Part shown: positions 24,453 through 32,098 of the stretch, in pieces
How positions within the stretch are numbered: the first letter of the stretch is position 1
Layout of the letters: the number at the start of each line of letters is the position of its first letter
Assembly (NCBI GenBank): GCA_022732315.1
Contig: JAIJUV010000011.1
Coordinates: 1-35,296 of the forward strand
Direction: 5' to 3'
DNA: 35,296 bases
Origin: Prevotella sp.
Lineage (GTDB): Bacteria > Bacteroidota > Bacteroidia > Bacteroidales > Bacteroidaceae
The notes under the pieces: model-generated
Seen by the model: only the letters and a program-made list of their open reading frames with translations
Told to the model about the DNA's origin: nothing
The model's database searches: none
Program-made: the position numbers and the translations under genes

Positions 24453-24869
24453 TTATCTCGCAGTGCTCCAGGGCTTGAGATACTTAACCTTGAAGACATC
24501 AATGTTCTCGTACAACTCTTCATGGCTCCCATTGGATAGAGTCTGCTTAGGATAATACCCGTCAAACGATTTACTTCTAATACCTTCCAACGCCTGCCAG
24601 ATTTTGTCAGTCAACTGCCAAGCCTCTATAGGCGCATTCTCGCTCCAGTCTATTACCGTATGCAGTTTGATATCCCCGTTTCCTCGGAGAGCGCCCTGCA
24701 TCGTTGTCCAGTCAATCGCTCCCAACTCTATGAATACTGCCGGGCGCTGCCATGGCTCGTCCTGATCTGCATAAACTACGTTCTCGTTCCACAAATCCAC
24801 ATGTTTCACCTCGGGAATATTTTTCAGCTGCTCCACGAGTGCAGCGTATAATTCTTGTCTTGGATCCAT
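24453..24869 (-). CDS. Head-tail completion/tail terminator-like protein
   Basis: 138 aa from the ATG at 24869, which leaves a 7-base gap to the gpG-like gene; the start at 24902 would overlap it. The N-terminus ELYAALVEQLKNIPEVKHVD and the middle AVFIELGAIDWTTMQGALRG, GDIKLHTVIDW are an alpha/beta fold resembling small tail-terminator or DUF1834/gp37-like completion proteins. It is the last gene of the long minus-strand operon and follows the gpG-like protein. Two morphogenesis genes sit at the end of the early/middle operon, not with the other tail genes. The assignment is moderate. Confidence 0.5.
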   Translation of the reverse strand: MDPRQELYAALVEQLKNIPEVKHVDLWNENVVYADQDEPWQRPAVFIELGAIDWTTMQGALRGNGDIKLHTVIDWSENAPIEAWQLTDKIWQALEGIRSKSFDGYYPKQTLSNGSHEELYENIDVFKVKYLKPWSTAR

Positions 24870-24876
24870 ATCTTGT

Positions 24877-25434
24877 TTATTTAAATTTGAAGTCGTTCTC
24901 AAAATAAGAAGTAAGGTTGTCTTCTATAATGCGCCTCACGTCTTCCTCCACCTCGGGGCTCATGCCCAGGAATTGACGTTTAGGAATCTTGATAACCTTT
25001 CCTTCCTTCATCAGAGCCATCGCTTTCCAGAACTCTGCTTCCGTTCCGAGCTGTCGGTTCTTCTTGTTGTTGCGAAGCTCGCCGTTTTCCTTCCTGCCAA
25101 AACCGCCTTGTGCTTCATTATATTTAGCCCAGAAGTATCTTTTCATCCTGGCAGTAACCTTTATTTCTCCTCCTTCATTATGGATGGCAGCATAAGGAAG
25201 ATCGCTATAGAAAGTAATGCTGCTTTCATCACTTCTACTGCTGATGCTTTTTCTCAGCGCTCCAGTATCAACGAGAATATGACCTCCGGGGCGAAGCGGG
25301 CTTCTTCTTCTCGCCCAGGCTTTGGTAAAGAAAGCCTGCCTTTCAAAGTTCTGATCAAACTCATCACTGATGCCGATTCTAATATCCTTCAGAATGCGGC
25401 CTATTACCGTCCTCAGTTCTTTCTCTGTTGCCAT
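24877..25434 (-). CDS. gpG-like virion morphogenesis protein (Phage_tail_S)
   Basis: 185 aa. The family signature is clear: RRSPLRPGGHILVDTGALRK (~42-62), then DLPYAAIHNEGGEI (~79-92) and IPKRQFLGMSPEVEE (~150-165). These are the hallmarks of the Mu gpG (gp31)/tail completion family, which acts at tail or head-tail joining. It overlaps the upstream HTH gene by 56 bases and is followed after 7 bases by a small completion-type gene. In Mu, gpG lies between F and the protease; here it is on the opposite strand to F, across a terminator. Confidence 0.8.
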   Translation of the reverse strand: MATEKELRTVIGRILKDIRIGISDEFDQNFERQAFFTKAWARRRSPLRPGGHILVDTGALRKSISSRSDESSITFYSDLPYAAIHNEGGEIKVTARMKRYFWAKYNEAQGGFGRKENGELRNNKKNRQLGTEAEFWKAMALMKEGKVIKIPKRQFLGMSPEVEEDVRRIIEDNLTSYFENDFKFK

Positions 25435-25684
25435 AGCCGTCGTTATCTATGAAATTCAGGAACAGCTCCTCTTGATGGGGAATCTCGTTACGAGGATCTG
25501 CGCTCGCATTCAGAATATTGTAGAACTGGCGCTCCGAGATGGCATACACCGGGTACACGTAACGCCGCCAGATCTCCCTATTAGGGACTCCCAGCTTGGC
25601 ATAGCGATCAAAGATGCGGTTAATCTCCGTTACCCGCTTCTGATAACTCAATCCACGGTTGTTTCTACATTTTCCGTTCCTCAT
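25379..25684 (-). CDS. Mor/C-like HTH protein, candidate late activator
   Basis: 101 aa. The pattern at ~16-58, EINRIFDRYAKLGVPNREIW then VYAISERQFYNILNAS, is a helix-turn-helix like that of Mu Mor/C activators, with the ISER...YNIL recognition helix. It comes after the GemA-like and DUF3164 genes, the Mu position of mor. The N-terminus is Arg/Lys-rich. It may bind the repeats at 18903-18941 and switch on the late promoters (inference). The first half of the Mor family domain is shorter here. Alternatives: another DNA-binding middle gene, or a repressor. Confidence 0.45.
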   Translation of the reverse strand: MRNGKCRNNRGLSYQKRVTEINRIFDRYAKLGVPNREIWRRYVYPVYAISERQFYNILNASADPRNEIPHQEELFLNFIDNDGYGNRERTEDGNRPHSEGY

Positions 25685-25739
25685 CGAGGGCTGTTCCTTT
25701 CTTTCAACTTAAAACATTATAACAATAAATAATCTAACT

Positions 25740-26447
25740 TTAGATGCGGCAGAAGCTTGGCTCTATGCGGCGCCAGACTCCCGTCTCCTTGTCGCGCTTC
25801 CAAAAGTAATAGTTGGTGGCATTCTTCTGCACTACATTGCTCTCCTGGAAGAGCTTCATGATTTCCGAATACTCCGGACTGTTAAACTTATCCTCCAGCT
25901 CATAGAGCTTGGATATGCTCTTGTAGTCGAGATCTCCTGACTGGTTACGCTCCAGCAGCGTCATTGCTAGCTGATACATCGGATCATCGGTTCCTTTCTC
26001 GCTCTTCTTCATATAATCCTTCAGAAAAGCTACCAGGCGTTCCGCTGCGAGGTCAGCACGCTCATCGAATCCCTTCACGCTGTTGCAGCTGATCTGCAAG
26101 CGGAAATCACCGTCAGTAATCGTGTAGTTCTTCTGCTCATCGGTTTTCACCTGGCCGTACTCTCTCATCAGCTTGACAAAGGCAGAGGATTCTTCTCTCA
26201 GCCATTCCTTGAAGCCCTTGACGTCTGCGGTAACGTTGATGAGCATGTCTTCCACCTTGTGCATAAACTCGCCTCGCAAGCCCTCGTAAGCATCACGCTT
26301 GTTGATGCGCTCGTTCTTTGCCTCGGCATTCAACTGAGCCAGAAGGGATGCCTTCTGCTCTTCTGACAGCTGACTGATGTCAACTGGGGAGCTGCCCTGC
26401 TTTACAGCCGCCTGCTCCTGTTTGTTCTTTTCCTGTTCCATTTTCAA
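25740..26447 (-). CDS. DUF3164 protein (Mu gp8-like)
   Basis: 235 aa from the ATG at 26447, overlapping the previous gene by 68 bases; another ATG lies 6 bases on. The N-terminus is Gln/Lys/Glu-rich (KNKQEQAAVKQGSSPVDI). The core holds FRLQISCNSVKGFDERADLA (~118-137), matching the DUF3164 hallmark of a dictated test sequence followed by FDER. The C-terminus has YYFWKRDKETGVWRRIEPSF. DUF3164 proteins occur in the early/middle regions of Mu-like phages; the biochemical function is unknown, with DNA-related roles suspected. Confidence 0.75.
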   Translation of the reverse strand: MKMEQEKNKQEQAAVKQGSSPVDISQLSEEQKASLLAQLNAEAKNERINKRDAYEGLRGEFMHKVEDMLINVTADVKGFKEWLREESSAFVKLMREYGQVKTDEQKNYTITDGDFRLQISCNSVKGFDERADLAAERLVAFLKDYMKKSEKGTDDPMYQLAMTLLERNQSGDLDYKSISKLYELEDKFNSPEYSEIMKLFQESNVVQKNATNYYFWKRDKETGVWRRIEPSFCRI

Positions 26448-26883
26448 TAAACATTATTTTTATATGATTGGTATTGATACCTTCCTGCTGTTTCAGTCCT
26501 CCCTTTCGCTTGATGGCTCTCAGCTTCACACTCAGCTGCTCCAGTTCCGGTACGGTGATTAGGGCAAAATCCTTACCCATAATCCTCGGATGGCGGCAGA
26601 ACTCGTTGATGCGGTTCCAGTCCTTGGTATCTACTCCGAGTTCCTGCATCAGGTGCAGGCAGATGCTTCGCCAGTGCTTGCGCTGGTCGCCATAACCAAG
26701 CATGTTCTCCAATGCCTTGCAGCATTCCTTATACTCCTGCGCCCTCATCTCATGCAGATGTGTTGTGCGCCCATTCGTGTATTGGCTCACGATAGCCGCC
26801 TTAGCCTCTTCGTCATCGCCGTGCTTTGGCAACTTATTAAACGAGGCGTAGAAACGATGGTAGTTTGCAATCGGTCGTGCCAT
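26380..26883 (-). CDS. GemA-like regulatory protein (tentative)
   Basis: 167 aa. The N-terminus MARPIANYHRFYASFNKLPK leads into a helical body with SQYTNGRTTHLHEMRAQEYK, then RSICLHLMQELGVDTKDWNR and a basic C-terminus (KLRAIKRKGGLKQ). Position (middle operon, upstream of DUF3164 and the HTH gene) and the RxxLHLMQELG...DWxR pattern resemble the GemA/DUF1018 family, which affects host gene expression and DNA supercoiling in Mu. Similarity by eye is partial. The TGA stop at 26380-26382 lies inside the next gene. Confidence 0.5.
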   Translation of the reverse strand: MARPIANYHRFYASFNKLPKHGDDEEAKAAIVSQYTNGRTTHLHEMRAQEYKECCKALENMLGYGDQRKHWRSICLHLMQELGVDTKDWNRINEFCRHPRIMGKDFALITVPELEQLSVKLRAIKRKGGLKQQEGINTNHIKIMFIENGTGKEQTGAGGCKAGQLPS

Positions 26884-26917
26884 AAACTTCCCTCCTTGTT
26901 AATCTGCAATCGGTAGA

Positions 26918-27181
26918 TCATAAGCCGAGACTCAGCTTATAGTCCTGATAATGCTCTCGCGCTTCATGCAGGGCGTTAGGCAACGCTTGCGCAACCTCTA
27001 TCTCCTTCAATATCGGAATATCATCCAGGCAGAGATATAGCCCGCTTTCAAACTCCCTTACCTGTAATCGGTGCATCGCCTCACGTCTTACTTCCTTCTC
27101 ACGCTTCAGCACCTGCTGGCGATGATACTCCTCAGTGGTCTTTTTCCACCATTTCTTAATCGAATAAATAATCTTTTTCAT
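26918..27181 (-). CDS. Small early/middle protein, unknown
   Basis: 87 aa. It starts MKKIIYSIKKWWKKTTEEYH, a strongly basic amphipathic N-terminus, then a Lys/Arg/Glu coiled-coil-like stretch (RQQVLKREKEVRREAMHRLQ) and an acidic C-terminal half. There is no membrane segment. It is co-directional with its neighbours and separated by 34 bases from the GemA-like gene. Not recognised; it may bind DNA or membrane through its N-terminus. Confidence 0.6.
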   Translation of the reverse strand: MKKIIYSIKKWWKKTTEEYHRQQVLKREKEVRREAMHRLQVREFESGLYLCLDDIPILKEIEVAQALPNALHEAREHYQDYKLSLGL

Positions 27182-27231
27182 GTTCTAATGAATTGTTTAT
27201 TAGTTTATAATTCTGTCGCAGAAGCACCTTT

Positions 27232-27408
27232 CTACACACTATCGAGCAGATAATCATCACTGTCCAGATATTCATTCTTCAGTGCATCTGCATTCATATC
27301 GCAGAGCTTGGAAGCAAGCTCGTCATACATCATTGCCTGGTCAGGATAACTGAAATCCTTAGTCTTTTTCTTGATGTAGGCGATGATATCTTCTACTGTT
27401 TCATCCAT
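27232..27408 (-). CDS. Small acidic protein, 58 aa
   Basis: ATG at 27408, TAG at 27232-27234. The product begins MDETVEDIIAYIKKKTKDFS and ends YLDSDDYLLDSV, so it is acidic and helical. The start overlaps the end of the upstream 85-aa gene by 8 bases, typical translational coupling. Its acidity is like that of small phage inhibitors or DNA mimics, but that is speculation. No family recognised. Confidence 0.65.
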   Translation of the reverse strand: MDETVEDIIAYIKKKTKDFSYPDQAMMYDELASKLCDMNADALKNEYLDSDDYLLDSV

Positions 27409-27658
27409 GTTTCTTCGGCTTTTTGTAAGTTACATTTTGATACCCATGCCATTTTATGATTCTCGTTGCCCACATCAGACTCTTGGTTGTAACGACATAG
27501 CTACCGGGAGTCTTTATTGATCTGCGCACGCTCAAATCGCAGGTGTAGTTACATTCCATCCAGTCATCCAATACCGAGCTGCATTGTTCCTTGCTCAGCA
27601 GCAGGTAGATGATGTCACCTTTCTCGTAATCCCCGAGACAATCATTCACTTCACTCAT
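27401..27658 (-). CDS. Small unknown early protein, 85 aa
   Basis: 85 aa. The N-terminus MSEVNDCLGDYEKGDIIYLL is acidic; the middle (ECNYTCDLSVRRSIKTPGSY) suggests beta strands; the C-terminus is basic (YKKPKKHG). It lies 11 bases downstream of the RecA-like ATPase gene and ends inside the start of the 58-aa gene. No family recognised. The operon position suggests a replication or transposition accessory or host takeover factor. Confidence 0.6.
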   Translation of the reverse strand: MSEVNDCLGDYEKGDIIYLLLSKEQCSSVLDDWMECNYTCDLSVRRSIKTPGSYVVTTKSLMWATRIIKWHGYQNVTYKKPKKHG

Positions 27659-27669
27659 AAGCTTTCAAA

Positions 27670-28293
27670 TTATAGATTATTGCTTGCCTGAATAAGTCCG
27701 TCCTCCCATACCTTAAAGGTGGCTCCGGCTTCTCCAATGAATCGGCCTTGGCAGACAGCCTCATAGCCGACGACTCTTACTTTCACGCCCGCCATGTATT
27801 TCAGTCTGACGGCAGGCTTGCCCAGTGGCTGGCTCTTTACTTCCTGCGAGATGAAGATGAAACTCTTCTTCGGGAACTCTTCTACCAGGGCTTCCACCTG
27901 CGCATATTCCCAATGTGAGTACTGGAACGAATCCACGATGATGAACTTAGGACCCTTGCGCTGCTTGAGCATCTTTTTCAGGTTCTCCAGATCTGAATCG
28001 ATGCAGACTCTGAATCTGCCCTGTTCTTCCTCCATGTGAAAACGTTGGATGCGTTCCTTGAAACTCATGCTTACCTTCTCCTCGAAGGAGCAGTAGAGTA
28101 CTATTCCGTATTCACAGAGCTTCTTGGTGAGCTGCATCACGAACGAACTCTTGCCGCCAGCCGACGGTCCCGATATAAACCAAGTATCATACATATCCGG
28201 CTGTCCGAAGCACCGTTCCCACTCTCCACCCCAGGGTATCGGCTTATAAGTCATCTTCAGTATCTCCCTGGGGCTGTATGCCCGCCTAACCAT
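27670..28293 (-). CDS. RecA/RadA-like ATPase
   Basis: 207 aa. Walker A GPSAGGKSS at 42-50, preceded by DTWFIS; Walker B KFIIVDS at 116-122 (Asp121), with a following QYSHWEYAQ stretch. Strand FIFISQEVKSQPLGK is the sensor region. This is the RecA-fold core without DNA-binding extension, similar to short RadA/DnaB-like ATPases of mobile elements. The start overlaps the MuB-like gene by 8 bases, so the two are coupled. It could load a helicase, remodel the transpososome or assist target capture. There is no counterpart directly after B in Mu. Confidence 0.75.
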   Translation of the reverse strand: MVRRAYSPREILKMTYKPIPWGGEWERCFGQPDMYDTWFISGPSAGGKSSFVMQLTKKLCEYGIVLYCSFEEKVSMSFKERIQRFHMEEEQGRFRVCIDSDLENLKKMLKQRKGPKFIIVDSFQYSHWEYAQVEALVEEFPKKSFIFISQEVKSQPLGKPAVRLKYMAGVKVRVVGYEAVCQGRFIGEAGATFKVWEDGLIQASNNL

Positions 28294-29200
28294 GACTGGC
28301 CTCCCCGGAAGCTTCAGCAGCGTTCTCTGCTGCTATCTTGAGCTTCTCTATCTCGGTATATACTCGTCTCAGCCCGCCCTGCGTTTTTCTTACGATGGTA
28401 GGAATGTCTGCATCGGCTGGAGCATTCACCTTGGCAACGATGGAAGCCTGCTTCATCAGGAACTTCTCCCGCTCCTTGCCGTCGTCAGGAGTCACCTTCG
28501 AGAATCTGCCTCCATAGCGACTCAGCATCTCGGTATATCCCACCTTCTTGCAGTCGATGCTGCGGTTTATCTTCTCCTTCAGTCCGTCGGCACCCATCAT
28601 GTACCAACCGCAGCAGTGTTCCGTAGCGTTCCACAGCGCCTTCAGCTCCAGGAAGGCTTCATACTGCAAGTCTCCTGCCTCGTCGAGGATGATAAGCGGA
28701 CTGTTCAGGGTGCGTAGATAATATACCAGGTCTTCATACACATCGCTGTATGTTCCCTTGTTGTCAGTACCAAACTCGGTGGCTATCTTGCGGATCAGCC
28801 TGCGCTTGGTCTTCACCTGCGAACAGTCAATATAGACGGCATTCTCGTGGCAGCCGATGTAATACTTGGCAGAATAGGTCTTGCCGATATTCGGCTCATC
28901 ACAGAGAATCATGCTCAGAGAGGAGAGCTGCGCAAGCTCCAGCTGCTTCTGGATAAACAGGAAGGTGAAGGTATTGGCTGGCTTCCATTCTATCTCGTGA
29001 CGGAGGTTTACACCCAGGCGACGGGCGATGCGTACCCAGTTGGCATCAGAAAGAGCCTTATCCAAGACACCCTGCTTCACCATACTGTACACCGAAGTGG
29101 ATATTCCGAGGGATGTGGCGTGCTTGGCATCCGAAGGATAATTGGCGCGGTTCTGTGCAATCGCAGCCAGAATCTTTTTCTTTTGTTCTGTTGTAATCAT
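28286..29200 (-). CDS. MuB-like transposition ATPase
   Basis: 304 aa. The N-terminal HTH region (~1-70: DAKHATSLGISTSVYSMVKQ) resembles that of MuB. The AAA+ core starts near 95: DEPNIGKT at 101-108 as Walker A, and LIILDEAGDLQ at 169-179 (Asp173, Glu174) as Walker B. A later segment GGLRRVYTEIEKLKIAAENA fits the C-terminal helical domain. It binds target DNA as a helical filament with ATP and delivers it to the transposase, giving target immunity. The first Gly of the Walker A (GxxxxGKT) is Asp here. It lies just downstream of the transposase gene. Confidence 0.88.
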   Translation of the reverse strand: MITTEQKKKILAAIAQNRANYPSDAKHATSLGISTSVYSMVKQGVLDKALSDANWVRIARRLGVNLRHEIEWKPANTFTFLFIQKQLELAQLSSLSMILCDEPNIGKTYSAKYYIGCHENAVYIDCSQVKTKRRLIRKIATEFGTDNKGTYSDVYEDLVYYLRTLNSPLIILDEAGDLQYEAFLELKALWNATEHCCGWYMMGADGLKEKINRSIDCKKVGYTEMLSRYGGRFSKVTPDDGKEREKFLMKQASIVAKVNAPADADIPTIVRKTQGGLRRVYTEIEKLKIAAENAAEASGEASHG

Positions 29201-29237
29201 ATTCGTTTATTGTTATAAGTTTATTCTAAGTCGATTC

Positions 29238-31313
29238 TTACGCCTGGTCGAATGCCATCGCTATTGCCAATGCGTCCTCGTCTTCTTCGGATACTGAAGA
29301 TGCACCTTGTAGTACCTTACCAGCTGCCTGTACTCCGAAATCGCTATCGGGAACATCGGATGTATAAATATCCATCCCAGTCGGCTTCGCAGCGAGCTCT
29401 TCAACCTCTTTCTGTTCTTCTTCATAATCCTTGCTATTGTGTATTCCCAACCTAGGAACCAGGTTCCTGTTGGTGTAGTTCATAAATTCCTTGACCTTCT
29501 TCTGCTGATGATAGAACTTCTTCTTGTCCTCCTCGGTCTGTTCTGCCATCACTCTGTTGTAGGTTTCCACCCGCTCTACCTGGTCGATGAATCTGTCACC
29601 CTGGAAGATGAACACATCCTGCGGTTTTCCGTCCTCATCCGGCAGGTAGTAAGCGGTAACCTTGTAATTATTGGGTGCCAGGCGCTCCAGTACATCCGGC
29701 TTACTCAGCCACCAGTCTTCATAAGCCACTCTTACCGTAGAATTACGTCTTACAGAGGTCTCAACCTTCTCGCCGATGTATCGGGCAAGGGTGATGGCGT
29801 CAAACGGACGCAGGTTCGGATTGATATGCTCCATCAGAACATCCCATCTTGTCATACCAGGGTATTTCTTCTGATTAGGGTGCAGTGTATGGTTCCACTC
29901 GTAGTTGTCACGGCGGTCATCCGCCACAAGCTCATCGAATGAGTAATACTGCTTGTCTTCCCAGGTATCATTTCCCGCGTCGCTTATCTTCTTGGATTCT
30001 ACTCTGTATTTCCACTTGCCGTAGAATCGGCCGATACCTACGTGGTTGCGGTGGATGATGCGGCGTTTCTTGGCTCCGTTAAGGCTCTCAGCCTGCTTCT
30101 CCTGTGAATTAAGAGGCGCACAGTAGCGTACATAGCTGAATACCGTTCCTTCCTGGAGTAGGGTGTACTTATATTCAGACATCAGGTGATTCTCCACCTC
30201 AATACCCGCCGGAATACCCCAGCCATGCTTGGCTATCAGCCTGAACATCTCTCTGAAGCATTCCTTCACCAGGTTCTGGTCCTTATCCCTGGAATAGCTG
30301 GCGCCCAGTACGCACTGGCTCACCGAATCATAGGCATAGTAGGCTTTCACCCTCAGTTTCGTATCCTTCAACTTACGGGTCAAATCCACGTCATCCATAG
30401 TTATCTGGCTCAGCGAGTATTCTCCGGCATGACGGTGCATATGAGGCATACTCTCGTGCATGAAGGCGCTCCAGCTCAGCTGGCTCTTATCCCAGATAAG
30501 CCTGTTCTTCGGCTTATTCAGGATGTTTCTGATGGTACTGTCACTCAAACTCTTCGGATTTCCATCCTTGTCACAGAAATCTTCCGGGTCGAACAGCTCT
30601 CCTGTCTGAACATCATATACATCAAGCTCGCCGCATACGAAGGAGTCATACAAATCCTTCACCTGGGAATTGAGAGGCTTGTTAGGAAGGCATTGCAGGC
30701 CGATGACCAGTTTTTCCGTCTTCACGTCAACCTTTCTGGTGTTCTGATTGCCGAACTTGCCACTGATCAGTACGCCGTAGCCGCCAGCCTTATACTCATT
30801 CACCTTCTTCCGGAATCTCAGTGTCGATTCGGGTAGGGTATGATGATAGGTTTCCTTCAATACCTTGATGGTACTTGCCATCATTTCCCAGTCGTAGCGT
30901 TCGCCCATCAGCTTGCGGTAGGCAGAGGCTCGTTCGTAGAGCTTGATGCAGGTATTGAGCACTGAAGCATTCACCACATACTCCTGAATCTTCTCTGCTG
31001 ACAGGTCCAAGCCCGTCTGCTGTCTGCTCTGAAAGTAGCACATGGCGTGCTGATCTACCTCATAATTGGAAGTTATCCATCCTCGCAGCCTTACTTCGGG
31101 ACCTCCGGGGAACTCTACTTCCACCGCCTTGCGGTATTTAGTAGGCAAGCTATCTACGGCAATGAGAGCCGTGCAGCCGCTTGCGCCACCGCCTCGACGT
31201 ACCACGTTAATGCGGTTTCTTGCAGCCATTGCCTTATAATTGGATTGGGTAATGATGCCCGTCTCGATAAGTTCTGGTGCAGATATGCAAAGTGTATTGC
31301 CGTAATATTCCAT
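29238..31313 (-). CDS. MuA-like DDE transposase
   Basis: 691 aa. The N-terminal ~50 residues (CISAPELIETGIITQSNYKA) look like the Mu-type winged-helix DNA-binding module. The rve/RNase-H core spans ~300-450: QITMDDVDLTRK (Asp307/308), then VKAYYAYDSVSQCVLGASYS, IPAGIEVENHLMSEY (Glu372/374) and APLNSQEKQAESLNGAKKR (Glu405). A beta-barrel region follows (~540-590: RNSTVRVAYEDWW, KVTAYYLPDEDGKPQDVFIF), then a basic-acidic C-terminus that would contact MuB. It catalyses strand transfer of phage ends into target DNA. RBS-like AGAAAGG precedes the ATG. Confidence 0.93.
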   Translation of the reverse strand: MEYYGNTLCISAPELIETGIITQSNYKAMAARNRINVVRRGGGASGCTALIAVDSLPTKYRKAVEVEFPGGPEVRLRGWITSNYEVDQHAMCYFQSRQQTGLDLSAEKIQEYVVNASVLNTCIKLYERASAYRKLMGERYDWEMMASTIKVLKETYHHTLPESTLRFRKKVNEYKAGGYGVLISGKFGNQNTRKVDVKTEKLVIGLQCLPNKPLNSQVKDLYDSFVCGELDVYDVQTGELFDPEDFCDKDGNPKSLSDSTIRNILNKPKNRLIWDKSQLSWSAFMHESMPHMHRHAGEYSLSQITMDDVDLTRKLKDTKLRVKAYYAYDSVSQCVLGASYSRDKDQNLVKECFREMFRLIAKHGWGIPAGIEVENHLMSEYKYTLLQEGTVFSYVRYCAPLNSQEKQAESLNGAKKRRIIHRNHVGIGRFYGKWKYRVESKKISDAGNDTWEDKQYYSFDELVADDRRDNYEWNHTLHPNQKKYPGMTRWDVLMEHINPNLRPFDAITLARYIGEKVETSVRRNSTVRVAYEDWWLSKPDVLERLAPNNYKVTAYYLPDEDGKPQDVFIFQGDRFIDQVERVETYNRVMAEQTEEDKKKFYHQQKKVKEFMNYTNRNLVPRLGIHNSKDYEEEQKEVEELAAKPTGMDIYTSDVPDSDFGVQAAGKVLQGASSVSEEDEDALAIAMAFDQA

Positions 31314-31328
31314 AACTATAACCTTTCT

Positions 31329-31424
31329 TTATTCTTTACTGGTGAAATAATTCCAGATTCTACCCACACAGATGCCTGTAAAGAGACATACGATGGATAT
31401 AATCAGATACCGAGTAATGTCCAT
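31329..31424 (-). CDS. 31-aa single-helix membrane peptide
   Basis: ATG at 31424, TAA at 31329-31331. The product begins MDITRYLIISIVCLFTGICV, one membrane helix, then a short polar tail (NYFTSKE). A good ribosome site, GGAGG, overlaps the end of the upstream gene 8 bases before the ATG. The gene fills the space between the upstream early gene and the transposase and ends 15 bases before the transposase ATG. The role is unknown; a membrane anchor, toxin or leader effect on transposase expression are possibilities. Confidence 0.6.
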   Translation of the reverse strand: MDITRYLIISIVCLFTGICVGRIWNYFTSKE

Positions 31425-31428
31425 AACT

Positions 31429-31875
31429 CTATCCTCCAACTCTAAATCCACGTTCCAGACGTTCTCTCATACCAGGATTACCGATAATTTCGGCATCCTT
31501 CTGTCTCCACCTTGCTGCCATGATCTGAAGCGAAGGCATCTCGCGGACCAAGACATTGTCCGCAGATACCATTTCCTCACCCTTGAAGAAGATGGTAGCA
31601 TTGCCAGTCTTCTTGTCAAACTCCAATACCGCTCCGTTGGAGAAGTATTGTCTGAAGCTTCCTTCATGGTCGAAAAGCAAGGTATCGCCCTTTTCGGCAA
31701 CCACCGTCTCCACGCCACCGTTGATTTTGGCGTACTGGCGGATGCGCTTTGCCTTGTCGCTCATGCCCCGCTTAGGGTCGAAGGTGAGAGCAAGCCAAAT
31801 AGCTTGGTCTGACACCTTGAAGGTCTTGCGTATTCCTTCGCGTACCTCCGTGCTTACGTCTATTGCTCTTTTCAT
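31429..31875 (-). CDS. Early regulator-like protein upstream of the transposase
   Basis: 148 aa. The N-terminal ~50 residues (AIDVSTEVREGIRKTFKVSD, then KRGMSDKAKRIRQYAKINGG) look like a helix-turn-helix. A small beta domain follows (GDTLLFDHEGSFRQYFSNGA, LEFDKKTGNATIFFKGEEM), then a charged helical C-terminus. It is in the place of Mu Ner, though much longer. Function not established: a DNA-binding early regulator or nucleoid-like protein is the best guess. Confidence 0.55.
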   Translation of the reverse strand: MKRAIDVSTEVREGIRKTFKVSDQAIWLALTFDPKRGMSDKAKRIRQYAKINGGVETVVAEKGDTLLFDHEGSFRQYFSNGAVLEFDKKTGNATIFFKGEEMVSADNVLVREMPSLQIMAARWRQKDAEIIGNPGMRERLERGFRVGG

Positions 31876-31904
31876 ACTCTAACAATATTATAATTTTATT
31901 CTAA

Positions 31905-31951
31905 TGGTGGAGGAAGGCGGAGTCGAACCGCCATACATTCCAGCTACCTCC
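31905..31951 (-). ncRNA. Mini-tRNA-like element (acceptor stem + T arm + CCA)
   Basis: Read on the minus strand: acceptor arm GGAGGTA (31951-31945), 12 unpaired bases, T arm GGCGG-TTCGACT-CCGCC (31932-31916), acceptor arm TTCCTCC (31915-31909, 6 of 7 pairs), discriminator A, CCA (31907-31905). The T loop matches the tRNA consensus. There is no room for D or anticodon arms, so this is not a normal tRNA. A strong stem-loop (31957-31976) lies 5' of it. It is in the leader upstream of the gene at 31875 on the early transcript. A tRNA remnant is the alternative. Confidence 0.5.
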
Positions 31952-31956
31952 AAGTT

Positions 31957-31976
31957 GCCGGGAAACGTTGCCCGGC
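31957..31976 (-). other. GC-rich hairpin next to the tRNA-like element
   Basis: GCCGGG and CCCGGC, six G-C pairs, flank an 8-base loop containing AACGTT. It is too short of T's to be an intrinsic terminator. It may fold with the adjoining tRNA-like element in the early transcript. Confidence 0.5.
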
Positions 31977-32098
31977 TCGTTGTTAATCCTAATTCTTTCT
32001 ACCCTTTGAAAACTAAACTTATGGCAAACATTAAGTCTTTTTCGCTCAAAATGCTTATCTTTGCACCAAAATTCATGTTTCACTTATTAATTTATCAC

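Noticed and set aside
31905..31951. Ordinary tRNA gene
   Set aside because: Only 12 bases separate the acceptor and T arms, so there are no D or anticodon arms; looking further 5' gave no matching acceptor strand.
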